A DNA stretch of 15,460 nucleotides from Piscirickettsiaceae bacterium (lineage in GTDB: Bacteria > Pseudomonadota > Gammaproteobacteria > Thiomicrospirales > Thiomicrospiraceae). Position numbers and translations under genes: made by a program. The notes below the pieces were generated by a model. That model was given only the letters and a program-made list of their open reading frames with translations. It ran no database searches and had not been told where the DNA came from. Shown in pieces: positions 8,001 to 14,549 of this stretch. The stretch is taken from NCBI GenBank assembly GCA_027019045.1, contig JALUXI010000107.1, forward strand, positions 1 to 15,460, given 5' to 3'. The first letter of the stretch is position 1, and every line of letters starts with the position of its first letter.

Positions 8001-8227
8001 ACCGACATCATCAGTGAGGCAATCGGATAGGTGACTTGGTCTTCCACCACCTGCGGGGCTTGACCTGGGAAGGGGGTTTTAATAATCACTTGCACATCGG
8101 AGAGATCAGGAATCGCATCCAGTGGTGTCTGTTTAACCGACTGCCACCCCCAAACCGCTAAAGCAATGGCAAAAAGCAATACCAAGGCACGGCTGGCAAT
8201 GCTGCCAGAAATAATCTGCTTAATCAT
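5072..8227 (-). CDS. cusA: CusA-type heavy-metal efflux RND transporter
   Basis: This 1051-aa inner-membrane proton antiporter drives export of Cu(I)/Ag(I). It is full length. The first membrane helix is at about residues 14-30. The TM4 signature AIAIGAMVDAAIVMIENAHKH (398-418) carries the proton-relay Asp at 406. The three-Met copper site is intact: M573 (LLYMPTTLPG), M623 (LTMIETT) and M672 (DMLSTGIK), the same numbers as in E. coli CusA. Further CusA-like stretches are EGGDLLY-type periplasmic sequence, ERYPINLRYPQTWRDS, and the C-terminal GVAAEFGVIMLLYLK and RVRPKAMTV motifs. These features favour monovalent Cu/Ag over Co/Zn/Cd (CzcA). The ATG at 8227 has GGAGGG ahead. It follows cusB by 12 bp and runs into cusC, so the three are one operon. 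Confidence 0.96.
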   Translation of the reverse strand: MIKQIISGSIASRALVLLFAIALAVWGWQSVKQTPLDAIPDLSDVQVIIKTPFPGQAPQVVEDQVTYPIASLMMSVPGSKAVRGYSFLGDSYVYVIFKEGTDPYWARSRVLEYLNQVKGQLPQNAQPTLGPDASGVGWVYEYALVDKSHTHSLADLRTLQDWFLKYELQAIPGVSEVATVGGMVKQYQVVVKPNALRAYGLTLQQVQQAIQQSSAETGASVIEQAQAEYMVQVKGYVQQLKDLAQVPVGLDATTQTPILLSQIADIRLGPQMRRGIAELNGEGEVVGGIVVMRSGENALRVINAVKDKLAALKSGLPKGVEVVETYDRSGLIHRSVETLNHKLIEEMVVVALVSLLFLFHLRSALVAIISLPLGVLGAFIVMQQMGVTANIMSLGGIAIAIGAMVDAAIVMIENAHKHLERYREQKGEVPKGRAHWKVIEQSAIEVAPSLFFSLLIIALSFVPIFALEGQAGKLFSPLALTKTLAMAIAAGLSISLVPVLMGYFIRGKLPDEKKNPLNRFLIWLYQPLLKWAMKLRWAVISLSIVLVGSMVYPWQQMGSEFMPELEEGDLLYMPTTLPGLSIGEAQALLQQSDRLIKTFPEVKSVFGKIGRADTATDPAPLTMIETTIQLKPQSAWPAGMTLDKLIQQLNEKVRFPGVTNAWVQPIKTRIDMLSTGIKTPIGIKVAGDDLKTIEKIGADIESVVSKVPGTLSAFSDRVTGGRYIVITPNRAAAARYGLSIQALNTIISVAVGGKNLLQTVEGRERYPINLRYPQTWRDSVEALQNLPIVTDSGAQIQLGQVAKVAVEMGPPMLKSENARLNGWVFVDLDRQADLAAYVKNAKHIVQEQVKLPPGYSITWTGQYEALLKAQEKMEKIIPLTLLIIFVLLFMIFRNMGDAMMIMAVLPFALIGSVWLLWALDYRFSVAVAVGMVALAGVAAEFGVIMLLYLKQAIAEAKEKNQLNTPQEVMTAIMKGAVQRVRPKAMTVTVILVGLLPIMFGTGTGADVMKRIAAPMVGGMITAPMVSMFLIPIIVYWQTLKQLNHASTEEKK

Positions 8228-8239
8228 AATCCTGCCCTC

Positions 8240-9547
8240 CTATTTGATGGAATCAAAGTCATTAGCCGTCTTGGACGACTTGGCAGACGATTTTGGCTGT
8301 GATAAGCGAAGCAGGTTGGCTTTAATCTGACTTTCAGAATCCAACAAGAATTGACCACTGATTACAATCTCATCCCCTTCCTGCAAGCCTGACTGGATTT
8401 CTACCAAATCGCCCGACTGCATCCCTGTCACCACCTTTACGGGCTGGTAACGCCCAGGGGCGACAACCTTCACCACCCGCTTTTCCGAGCCATCATCAAT
8501 CACTGCCGATAGTGGCACGATCAATACATTGCGTTTGGGACCACCATAGATGGTGACATCCACAGGTGCGTTAATCGGATAGGCCAGATTGTGATTCTCC
8601 ACGGTCATTCTGGCTCTCAGGGTTTTGGTTTTAGGGTTGAGTTCAGGATAGAGATAATCAATGGCACTCTCTTGCGTCATCTGCGGCATTTTGGGCATGC
8701 TCACTTCCGTGGTTTTGCCCACTGCCACCCATGACTGCTGTTGCGACAAAATTTGGGCTTCCACCCAGACTTTAGAGAGATCGGTAATCGACATCATCTC
8801 TAAACTGGGTTGAACATACATGCCAGGTTGCACCTTCAACTGCCCCACCACGCCACTTTGAGGCGCATAAACGGGTACCTTATTGATCACCTTACCTTGT
8901 CGTTCAATTTGACGAATGGTTTTAGCAGACAACCCTAAAAGCTCTAAACGGGTACGCGCAGAATCCAGCAATGGCTGTGCTTTTTTACCCAGTTGTTTGA
9001 CATTCTGCTTAGCCAATAGCAGATCCTGCTGGGCGGAGACCATTTCGGGCGAATAGATCCGATAGAGTAGCTGCCCCTTTTTCACCTTAGCCCCCTCTTC
9101 TCGAACCTGAAGCTGACTCACCCAACCCGAGGCAAAGGGGTGAATATGCACCACACGGGTCTCATCAGGTTTAACCACACCATAGGTTTTAATATATTTC
9201 CACAAGGTGTCTCTGACCACTTTAGCGGTATGAATCGCCAAAGTCTGCTGCAAACCTTCCCCACTCTGTGCATCGGTAGTGGGTGCGCTGACTGCTGGAT
9301 AAGCATCCGTAGAGGCTTCAATCTTCTGCTTGACCAGCGTCATGCCACAAATCGGACAGGTTCCTGGATGGTCTCGCACAATCTGCGGATGCATGGGGCA
9401 GACATATTTAAAAGATTCCGCCGCTAGCAGAGCTGGTGCTGAAAATGCTGATAAAGCCCCAGTCAATGCGGAACGCAAAAATTGACGACGGGACTGGAAA
9501 TTTTGAGAATTTTGTGCGTTTTTTGAAGTTTTCTTTAAAGTGTGCAT
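8240..9547 (-). CDS. cusB: CusB-type membrane-fusion protein with N-terminal heavy-metal-binding domain
   Basis: This 435-aa periplasmic adaptor links CusA to CusC and passes copper to the pump. Its N-terminus reads as a twin-arginine signal (SRRQFLRSAL, residues 19-28, then a hydrophobic segment to the ALLAA region near 44), unusual for an adaptor. Residues 48-72 form a heavy-metal-binding domain: YVCPMHPQIV then GTCPICGMTLV, with Cys 50, 64 and 67 and Met 52 and 69 as likely ligands. The remainder has the usual order: barrel-sandwich/lipoyl halves (GWVSQLQVREEGAKVKKGQL; VYAPQSGVVGQLKV), an alpha-hairpin between them, a beta-barrel (VWVEAQIL...), and a membrane-proximal domain (GDEIVISGQFLLDSESQIK). 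The ATG at 9547 follows AAGGAAGG. It is first of the three pump genes, 168 bp after the small Cys-rich gene. Confidence 0.94.
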   Translation of the reverse strand: MHTLKKTSKNAQNSQNFQSRRQFLRSALTGALSAFSAPALLAAESFKYVCPMHPQIVRDHPGTCPICGMTLVKQKIEASTDAYPAVSAPTTDAQSGEGLQQTLAIHTAKVVRDTLWKYIKTYGVVKPDETRVVHIHPFASGWVSQLQVREEGAKVKKGQLLYRIYSPEMVSAQQDLLLAKQNVKQLGKKAQPLLDSARTRLELLGLSAKTIRQIERQGKVINKVPVYAPQSGVVGQLKVQPGMYVQPSLEMMSITDLSKVWVEAQILSQQQSWVAVGKTTEVSMPKMPQMTQESAIDYLYPELNPKTKTLRARMTVENHNLAYPINAPVDVTIYGGPKRNVLIVPLSAVIDDGSEKRVVKVVAPGRYQPVKVVTGMQSGDLVEIQSGLQEGDEIVISGQFLLDSESQIKANLLRLSQPKSSAKSSKTANDFDSIK

Positions 9548-9564
9548 ACGCCTTCCTTTGTTTT
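9548..9564 (-). promoter_or_regulatory. Ribosome binding site of cusB
   Basis: The minus strand reads AAAGGAAGGCGT immediately before the ATG at 9547. This purine-rich site supports that start, which keeps the whole Tat-like signal. Confidence 0.7.
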
Positions 9565-9596
9565 AAAGTCTCTTAAATTTGGGTTGAAAAAACGAA

Positions 9597-9708
9597 TAAC
9601 GGCTCAGATAGCCCCTGAAATTCGTCAATTCAAGGCGGAATGTTCGTTCAATAAATGACCATTTTCCAACGCAGACGAGGCGGGTTTCAGGAGTGAGTTG
9701 AGTCGTTA
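9597..9708. repeat. 112-bp imperfect inverted repeat between the Cys-rich gene and cusB
   Basis: The outer arms (9597-9620 and 9685-9708) pair at about 18 of 24 positions, with solid blocks TAACG, CTCA and CCTGAAA. Inside, further complementary patches (TTCGTC near 9620 against GACGAG near 9674) would extend the fold. The size and terminal symmetry suggest a MITE or intergenic palindromic repeat, or a structured leader of cusBAC. It contains no ORF. The rest of the 9548-9715 gap shows no clear promoter or T-run terminator. Confidence 0.5.
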
Positions 9709-9715
9709 CAAAAAC

Positions 9716-10051
9716 TTAGACTTTCGGCGGGCGTAGAAGACCTTTTAGATTTGGAAAGGGGAGGGCGTTAGAAATAGGTGGGAAATAAGGAGTGACTCGA
9801 ATAGTCGAATGAGGCATCCAGCCTTCTATCAGTAAAAGTAAGAAATGAGAAACGGAGAACATCATTAAACAGTGGTCGGCACAGCTTTGGTCACAAGCTG
9901 CTTCATGTTCACAACAATCACAATGTGCGGCTTGCATCTGCTGGCAACTCGTCGAGACAGGTACTTGCTCAGCCAAGCTCTGACCACTGACCACCACAAA
10001 TGGCCCCAATAGGATGCTTAAAAAGTATAGTTTTAAAACTTTTAATTTCAT
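9716..10051 (-). CDS. Small exported Cys/His-rich protein of the copper cluster (CopL/CzcI-like)
   Basis: This is a 111-aa protein. Residues 1-27 form a signal peptide (KLYFLSILLGPFVVVSGQSLA). A dense metal-binding stretch follows, with Cys 36, 44, 46, 47, 53, 57 and 61 and His 43, 48 and 60 (AHCDCCEHEAACDQSCADHC). A second hydrophobic segment lies at 62-76, and a Pro-rich tail ends in LRPPKV. Similar short proteins with a Cys/His cluster and a Pro-rich end precede czc/cus/cop genes and are called CzcI- or CopL-like; their exact function is unsettled. I infer periplasmic copper binding or regulation of the operon. The frame is open to a TTG at 10129, but the ATG at 10051 starts a clean signal peptide and avoids overlapping the divergent gene. 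No good Shine-Dalgarno site is visible. Confidence 0.7.
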   Translation of the reverse strand: MKLKVLKLYFLSILLGPFVVVSGQSLAEQVPVSTSCQQMQAAHCDCCEHEAACDQSCADHCLMMFSVSHFLLLLIEGWMPHSTIRVTPYFPPISNALPFPNLKGLLRPPKV

Positions 10052-10063
10052 ATTCAACCGATT

Positions 10064-10083
10064 AGAATGAAATTTTCCATTCT
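10064..10083. promoter_or_regulatory. Hyphenated palindrome in the divergent gap, candidate operator
   Basis: AGAATG (10064-10069) and CATTCT (10078-10083) are perfect inverted arms around AAATTTTC. The 20-bp site sits between the divergent starts at 10051 and 10097, where a response-regulator or MerR-type site controlling the copper cluster could lie. It does not match the CusR or CueR consensus well, and I cannot assign -35/-10 boxes with confidence. Confidence 0.35.
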
Positions 10084-10096
10084 CAAAATAACCACT

Positions 10097-10909
10097 ATGC
10101 GTTTTTCGATACTGATAAGACCTCTTCAACCGTTTTTTATTTCATTGAGCTTCATTTTTTTCTCTGTTTTTGCTCATGCACAGAACCTCAACGCTTGGCA
10201 AGACCCCAACTATATTGAACGCGCTTTTATAGAAGTCGCTTTAAAAAATGAATATCGCAAGACCGATCAACGCATAGTGAAGTGGGAACACCCTATTCGC
10301 TATCAAATTCAATACCTTTATATCAAACCCTATCCAATTGCCGATGCTTTAATCAAAGCGCATCTACAAGATTTAGAAAGCTATACGCATCTATCTATTG
10401 ACCCTGCTGGCAAGCGGCGACCTAACTTTCGGATTATCTTTACCCAAGATCGCTACTTTAAAGATGTGATTGCTCAATATGCCCACAGCCGAGTACAGGA
10501 TATCGATAAAAAAGCCAACTGCATGGGCACTTTTCAAACCAATCGACAACATGAAATTACTCATGCCACCGTGGTCATTCCCGTCGATCACGCTTTAGCT
10601 CATGGCCTGCTACCAGCTTGTGTTGTGGAAGAGACAACCCAGGTGCTTGGACTACCGAATGATTCCGATTGGGTCAATCCGAGTATTGCCAATGATGCAT
10701 CGAAAATCGATCTGCTGACAGGATTGGATTATATTATGTTGAAAATTCTCTATGACCCCACTCTCAAGCCCGCCTTGAAAGCAGGAATGCCTTTAAAAGT
10801 GAGTCGTCCGATTATTCGTCAACGAATCAAAGAACTGAAAAAACGAGGAGAAATCAAGCGCGCTTCTCGTATCGTCAACCGAGGCGAATTAGCTCGAATG
10901 GTAAATTAG
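10097..10909 (+). CDS. Exported DUF2927 family protein
   Basis: From the ATG at 10097 the protein has 270 aa with a signal peptide (LQPFFISLSFIFFSVFAHA, cleavage near residue 28). The mature part matches DUF2927 as I know it: FRIIFTQDRYF, an isolated Cys in NCMGTF, the characteristic CVVEETTQVLGLPNDSD (about 175-191), then SIANDASKIDLLTGLDYIMLKILYDPTLKPALKAGM. The EExxQ motif in a helix resembles a zincin-like active site, but no activity is known to me. An ATG at 10067 in the same frame gives ten more residues and would overlap the operator-like palindrome; 10097 gives a better signal peptide. Neither start has a strong ribosome site. It is divergent from the copper genes and convergent with tcdA, and a role in copper handling is not shown. 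Confidence 0.78.
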   Translation: MRFSILIRPLQPFFISLSFIFFSVFAHAQNLNAWQDPNYIERAFIEVALKNEYRKTDQRIVKWEHPIRYQIQYLYIKPYPIADALIKAHLQDLESYTHLSIDPAGKRRPNFRIIFTQDRYFKDVIAQYAHSRVQDIDKKANCMGTFQTNRQHEITHATVVIPVDHALAHGLLPACVVEETTQVLGLPNDSDWVNPSIANDASKIDLLTGLDYIMLKILYDPTLKPALKAGMPLKVSRPIIRQRIKELKKRGEIKRASRIVNRGELARMVN

Positions 10910-10933
10910 AAACCGTAAATGAACAGCTGTTAC

Positions 10934-11695
10934 TTAAGGTGCATCTTTAGCTTGTTTATCTTGTGCTAACTGCTGAATAACGACGCCCGCCAAAGTCAGT
11001 CCAAAAATCCCTGGCATATAACTCGCCGTTCCATTCACCACTCGACCTCTCGCCCCTTCAATTTCCTCCATAGGCCCTGGCGGGACTGGGGTTTCTGAAG
11101 AAAATACGGTCAAAATGCCTTTGCCGATGCGTTGCTTCTTTAATCGTTGTCGCATATTCCTTGCCAGCGCACAGCCGTGGGTTTTCATTAAGTCTGCCAC
11201 ATGAATCTTTGTCGGATCCATACGCCGTCCCGCTCCCATAGAGGAGGCGACAGGGAGACCCAGTTGATAAGCGGTTGCCACTAAAGCGACTTTACAATTT
11301 AAACTATCAATGGCATCCACGACATAATCATAAGTCTCTGCCTGCAGCGTGGGCAACATATCTTCAGGGGTTAAAAACCGTTGCTGCGTATGGACGATGC
11401 AACGAGGATTGATATCCTGAATACGCTTCGCCATTACATCGACTTTAGGCTGACCTATCGTACTGTGTAGGGCGACTAATTGCCGGTTTAAATTGGAAGG
11501 GGAAACCACATCTTGGTCAATCAATGTCAACTGCCCCACGCCAGCCCTAGCGAGGGCTTCAGCGACAAAACCACCCACGCCACCGACACCTGCTAAAAAA
11601 ACATGACTATTGGCTAATCGTTCAATCCCCTTGTCACTGAAAACCAAACGGCTTCGTTCGAAAATAGCATCCTCTAAAAATTCAGATTTTGACAT
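10934..11695 (-). CDS. tcdA: tRNA threonylcarbamoyladenosine dehydratase (TcdA/CsdL)
   Basis: This 253-aa E1-like (ThiF/MoeB fold) enzyme uses ATP to cyclise t6A37 of ANN-decoding tRNAs to ct6A. Visible motifs are the nucleotide-binding GVGGVGG (36-42), LIDQDVVSPSNLNRQ (58-72) with the E1-type D60 and N70-R71, and VVDAIDS (125-131). Downstream are SSMGAGRRMDPTKI (151-164), typical of TcdA rather than of MoeB, and the C-terminal NGTASYMPGIFGLTLAG. Length matches the family. The start at 11695 overlaps the end of the TatD-family gene by 14 bp, so the two are probably co-transcribed. It ends 24 bp from the convergent DUF2927 gene; that gap holds only a 10-bp palindrome (AACAGCTGTT, 10922-10931). 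Confidence 0.94.
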   Translation of the reverse strand: MSKSEFLEDAIFERSRLVFSDKGIERLANSHVFLAGVGGVGGFVAEALARAGVGQLTLIDQDVVSPSNLNRQLVALHSTIGQPKVDVMAKRIQDINPRCIVHTQQRFLTPEDMLPTLQAETYDYVVDAIDSLNCKVALVATAYQLGLPVASSMGAGRRMDPTKIHVADLMKTHGCALARNMRQRLKKQRIGKGILTVFSSETPVPPGPMEEIEGARGRVVNGTASYMPGIFGLTLAGVVIQQLAQDKQAKDAP

Positions 11696-12461
11696 GAAAT
11701 AAGGTCCCGATTTGTTGTCTGTAAAGAGTATGAAGAGATTCTAAAGGCTCATTCCTTAATTCTGCAACTTTTTGCATCACATGTAGCACATCAGCAGGAG
11801 AGTGAATACCCAATATCTCCGTATTAGGATAATCGGTTTCATAGAAAAAAAACTCAGGGTGCAAGGATTTAACCGTCTGAACCAATTTATTATGCTCAGG
11901 GTTTCTGAATAACGCTGGGCCAACACCCAGCTTAAAACCCAATCGAGTATAGGAAAGCGCTAACTCAGACGAACCATAAAAACCGTGAATCACCCCCTTG
12001 ACCTGTGGGAAAGCTTTAAGCTGCTTAATCACCTCTGGATGGCTTTTAACTGCGTGAATAGACACAGGCAACTCATATTCAGCAGCAAATGCTAACTGCT
12101 GTTGGAACACATAAATTTGAACATCATGATTGACTGAAATACGAGGATGGAAGTCTAAGCCTATTTCGCCTATTGCAGTCATATCACTGTGTTCTTTGCG
12201 CAATACGGTATTCAATTGTTCAATTAAAATCTCAGATTGATGCATATCATTAGGTAAAAACCAAGGATGTAATCCATAAGCTGGAAAAACTTGCTGGTGA
12301 TACTTTTGGGAAAGTATTTGTGTAATCTGTATATCTTCTAGCGTAGTAGAAACAGAAAGGCAATGCAGGTAAGGATTAGATGACAAGAGTGCAGAGATGT
12401 GCTCTTCAGAGAAGTTTTGAGCTAAATGACAATGGGAATCAAAAGACGAAAAAAGAACCAT
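11682..12461 (-). CDS. TatD-family metal-dependent hydrolase
   Basis: This 259-aa TIM-barrel hydrolase belongs to the TatD/YcfH/YjjV group, whose members act as metal-dependent 3'-5' DNases or related esterases. The metal-binding motifs are in order: FDSHCHL near the N-terminus (HxH), YGLHPW, AIGEIGLDF (bridging Glu), SIHAVKSH, GVIHGFYGS and ETDYPN (catalytic Asp). The ATG at 12461 is chosen. An in-frame GTG at 12482 would place the first seven codons inside the rplQ terminator hairpin. No Shine-Dalgarno site precedes 12461, so translation may be weak or depend on readthrough from the alpha operon. Which paralogue it is cannot be settled from sequence alone. Confidence 0.86.
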   Translation of the reverse strand: MVLFSSFDSHCHLAQNFSEEHISALLSSNPYLHCLSVSTTLEDIQITQILSQKYHQQVFPAYGLHPWFLPNDMHQSEILIEQLNTVLRKEHSDMTAIGEIGLDFHPRISVNHDVQIYVFQQQLAFAAEYELPVSIHAVKSHPEVIKQLKAFPQVKGVIHGFYGSSELALSYTRLGFKLGVGPALFRNPEHNKLVQTVKSLHPEFFFYETDYPNTEILGIHSPADVLHVMQKVAELRNEPLESLHTLYRQQIGTLFHVKI

Positions 12462-12490
12462 AAAAAAAAGGCCGTGAAACACGGCCTTTT
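12462..12490 (-). terminator. Strong intrinsic terminator of the alpha operon
   Basis: An 11-bp stem (arms 12480-12490 and 12466-12476, core GGCCGTG / CACGGCC) with a 3-base loop is followed on the minus strand by a run of eight T (complement of 12462-12469). It begins 5 bp after the rplQ stop. The T run abuts the ATG of the TatD-family gene, so that gene needs readthrough, a promoter not seen here, or a near-leaderless transcript. Confidence 0.93.
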
Positions 12491-12494
12491 AAGA

Positions 12495-12893
12495 TTAAGC
12501 TTCTTCTGAAGCTTCGTCAGCAGTCTCTTCAACTACTGGACGATCAACCAACTCAACAATGGCCATGGGCGCATTGTCGCCAGGACGATAACCACATTTC
12601 AAAATGCGGATATAACCACCTGGACGGTCTGTATAACGAGGACCGATTTCAGAAAATAATTTTCCTACGGCCGCTTTATCGCGTAAACGAGAAAAAGCAA
12701 TACGACGGTTATGTACAGAATCGTTTTTAGCCAAAGTGATTAGCGGTTCTGCAACAGAACGCAATTCTTTTGCTTTGGCAACGGTTGTACGAATCACTTC
12801 ATGTTCAATCAGTGATGCCGACATATTACGGAACATCGCTTTACGATGTGAGCTATTTCTATTGAGTTTACGACCACTCTTACGATGACGCAT
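12495..12893 (-). CDS. rplQ: 50S ribosomal protein L17
   Basis: This 132-aa large-subunit protein lies near the peptide exit tunnel. The N-terminus MRHRKSGRKLNRNSSHRKAM is diagnostic of L17, followed by SLIEHEVIRTTVAKAKELR, ITLAKNDS and GGYIRILKCGYRPGDNAPMAIVELVD. A short acidic tail follows (ETADEASEEA). It is the last gene of the alpha operon, 13 bp after rpoA and just before a strong terminator. Ordinary in every respect. Confidence 0.98.
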   Translation of the reverse strand: MRHRKSGRKLNRNSSHRKAMFRNMSASLIEHEVIRTTVAKAKELRSVAEPLITLAKNDSVHNRRIAFSRLRDKAAVGKLFSEIGPRYTDRPGGYIRILKCGYRPGDNAPMAIVELVDRPVVEETADEASEEA

Positions 12894-12906
12894 GATAGCT
12901 TTCCTT

Positions 12907-13887
12907 CTATGCTGTTTCTTTGCTCACCAAACTAGCTGGTGGCCAATTCTCTAACTTAGTCCCTAAAGACAGTCCGCGTTGTGCAAGGACATCTTTAATC
13001 TCTTGCAAGGACTTCTTCCCTAAGTTAGGGGTTTTTAATAGATTAGATTCAGCACGCTGTACTAAATCACCAATATAATAAATCTGCTCTGCCTTGAGAC
13101 AGTTAGCTGAACGGACAGTCAACTCAAGATCATCAACTGGCTGAAGGTAGATTGGATCAAATTCATGCTCCTCTACTTCAGGCTCTTGAGTTTCGCTCTG
13201 CTTAAGATCAACAAAAGCAATCAGTTGATGATGCAGCACTGTAGCCGCTTGCTTAATCGCATCTTCAGGCTTCAAAGTACCATCAGTTGTGATATCAATA
13301 ATCAGTTTATCAAGGTCCGTTCTCTGTTCAACACGAGCATTCTGAACTTCATAGCTGACGGTATGAACAGGGCTGAAGCTTGCATCCAATTTCAATACGC
13401 CAATGGTATTGTCATCGGAGTGAGCAGCGGTACGGTAACCCATCCCCTTCTCAACTTTAAGCTTCATGTTCAATACAGCGCCTTCACCCAAATGTGCAAT
13501 GACCAAATCTTTATTAGCCACTTCAACATTATGGGTTTCACTGATATCACCTGCGGTCACAACAGCTGGGCCGACAACGTTCAAAGAAAGTTCCGCTTCT
13601 GTACCTTCGTGCAATTTAATAGCCACTTGTTTGAGATTTAGCAAAATCTCAAGTACATCTTCTCGTACACCTTCAATGGCTGAGTACTCATGGAGCACGC
13701 CATCGATTTGTACTTCTGTGATCGCTGCACCAGGCATAGAAGACAGTAAAATTCTTCTTAATGCATTTCCAAGGGTGTGACCAAAACCTCTTTCTAAAGG
13801 CTCTAGTGTCACTTTACTATGGAATTCATCTGTTGATTGAATGTCCACCAAGCTTGGGGTCAATAGTTGTTCTAACATCTCTTGCAT
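12907..13887 (-). CDS. rpoA: RNA polymerase alpha subunit
   Basis: This 326-aa subunit nucleates RNA polymerase assembly and contacts activators and UP elements. The N-terminal dimerisation domain holds VTLEPLERGFGHTLGNALRR and LLSSMPGAAITEVQIDGVLHEYS. The C-terminal domain (about 245-320) holds DDLELTVRSANCLKAE, with Arg 259 matching E. coli R265 that binds DNA, then LKTPNLGKKSLQEIKD and the NWPP end. A second in-frame ATG three codons in (13878) is an alternative start. The first is kept because a GGAG lies upstream and family members begin about there. It lies 30 bp after rpsD. Confidence 0.98.
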   Translation of the reverse strand: MQEMLEQLLTPSLVDIQSTDEFHSKVTLEPLERGFGHTLGNALRRILLSSMPGAAITEVQIDGVLHEYSAIEGVREDVLEILLNLKQVAIKLHEGTEAELSLNVVGPAVVTAGDISETHNVEVANKDLVIAHLGEGAVLNMKLKVEKGMGYRTAAHSDDNTIGVLKLDASFSPVHTVSYEVQNARVEQRTDLDKLIIDITTDGTLKPEDAIKQAATVLHHQLIAFVDLKQSETQEPEVEEHEFDPIYLQPVDDLELTVRSANCLKAEQIYYIGDLVQRAESNLLKTPNLGKKSLQEIKDVLAQRGLSLGTKLENWPPASLVSKETA

Positions 13888-13917
13888 TAGACGCTGTCTC
13901 CGTTTGTGTTCAAACTG

Positions 13918-14538
13918 TTACTTAGAGTATAGCTCTACAATTAAGTTTTCAGCGATATCCGCAGGTAAGTCAGAACGATCTGGAAGGTTTTTGAAAGTCC
14001 CTTCAAGCTTGTCTGCATCAACTTCAACCCATCCAACATGACCCATTTGCGTTCTTAGGTCCATTGCAGATTTTATACGCGTTTGATTTTTTGCTTTTTC
14101 ACGAACAGAAACAACATCACCAGGCTGCACTTCATAAGAAGGAATGTTCACAGTTTGACCATTTACAGCGATGGCTTTATGTGAAACCAACTGGCGTGCT
14201 TCAGCGCGTGTAGAAGCATAACCCATACGGTAGACAACATTGTCTAATCGGCTTTCCAGGATTTGCAACAAGTTCACACCTGTTGATCCTTTACGACGAT
14301 CCGCTTCTTTGTAATAAAGACGGAATTTCTTTTCAAGCACACCATAGATGCGGCGTACTTTTTGTTTTTCGCGTAACTGCAAACCATATTCAGTTACTTT
14401 TGCTCTACGACCACCGTGTTGGCCAGGAATCTGATCAATTTTACATTTTGATTCAATGCTACGAATTCCGCTTTTAAGGAATAGGTCTGTGCCTTCACGA
14501 CGAGCAAGTTTACACTTTGGTCCAATATATCTAGCCAT
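13918..14538 (-). CDS. rpsD: 30S ribosomal protein S4
   Basis: This 206-aa primary 16S rRNA-binding protein starts the assembly of the 30S body; in enterobacteria it also represses translation of the alpha operon. MARYIGPKCKLARREG, the GQHGGRRAKVTEYGLQLREKQKVRRIYG block, and the S4 RNA-binding domain (ESRLDNVVYRMGYASTRAEARQLVSHKAI) are clear. Only two Cys are present near the N-terminus, so it is the non-zinc form. It starts 11 bp after rpsK. No obvious S4-binding pseudoknot can be confirmed by eye in the rpsM leader. Confidence 0.98.
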   Translation of the reverse strand: MARYIGPKCKLARREGTDLFLKSGIRSIESKCKIDQIPGQHGGRRAKVTEYGLQLREKQKVRRIYGVLEKKFRLYYKEADRRKGSTGVNLLQILESRLDNVVYRMGYASTRAEARQLVSHKAIAVNGQTVNIPSYEVQPGDVVSVREKAKNQTRIKSAMDLRTQMGHVGWVEVDADKLEGTFKNLPDRSDLPADIAENLIVELYSK

Positions 14539-14549
14539 TTGAAATAATC

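Noticed and set aside
10052..10129. Longer version of the Cys-rich protein starting at TTG 10129
   Set aside because: It would overlap the divergent gene start, hide the signal peptide and use a rare start. The ATG at 10051 fits better.
12462..12482. GTG start for the TatD-family gene at 12482
   Set aside because: Those codons form the terminator hairpin and T run. The family motif begins soon after the ATG at 12461.
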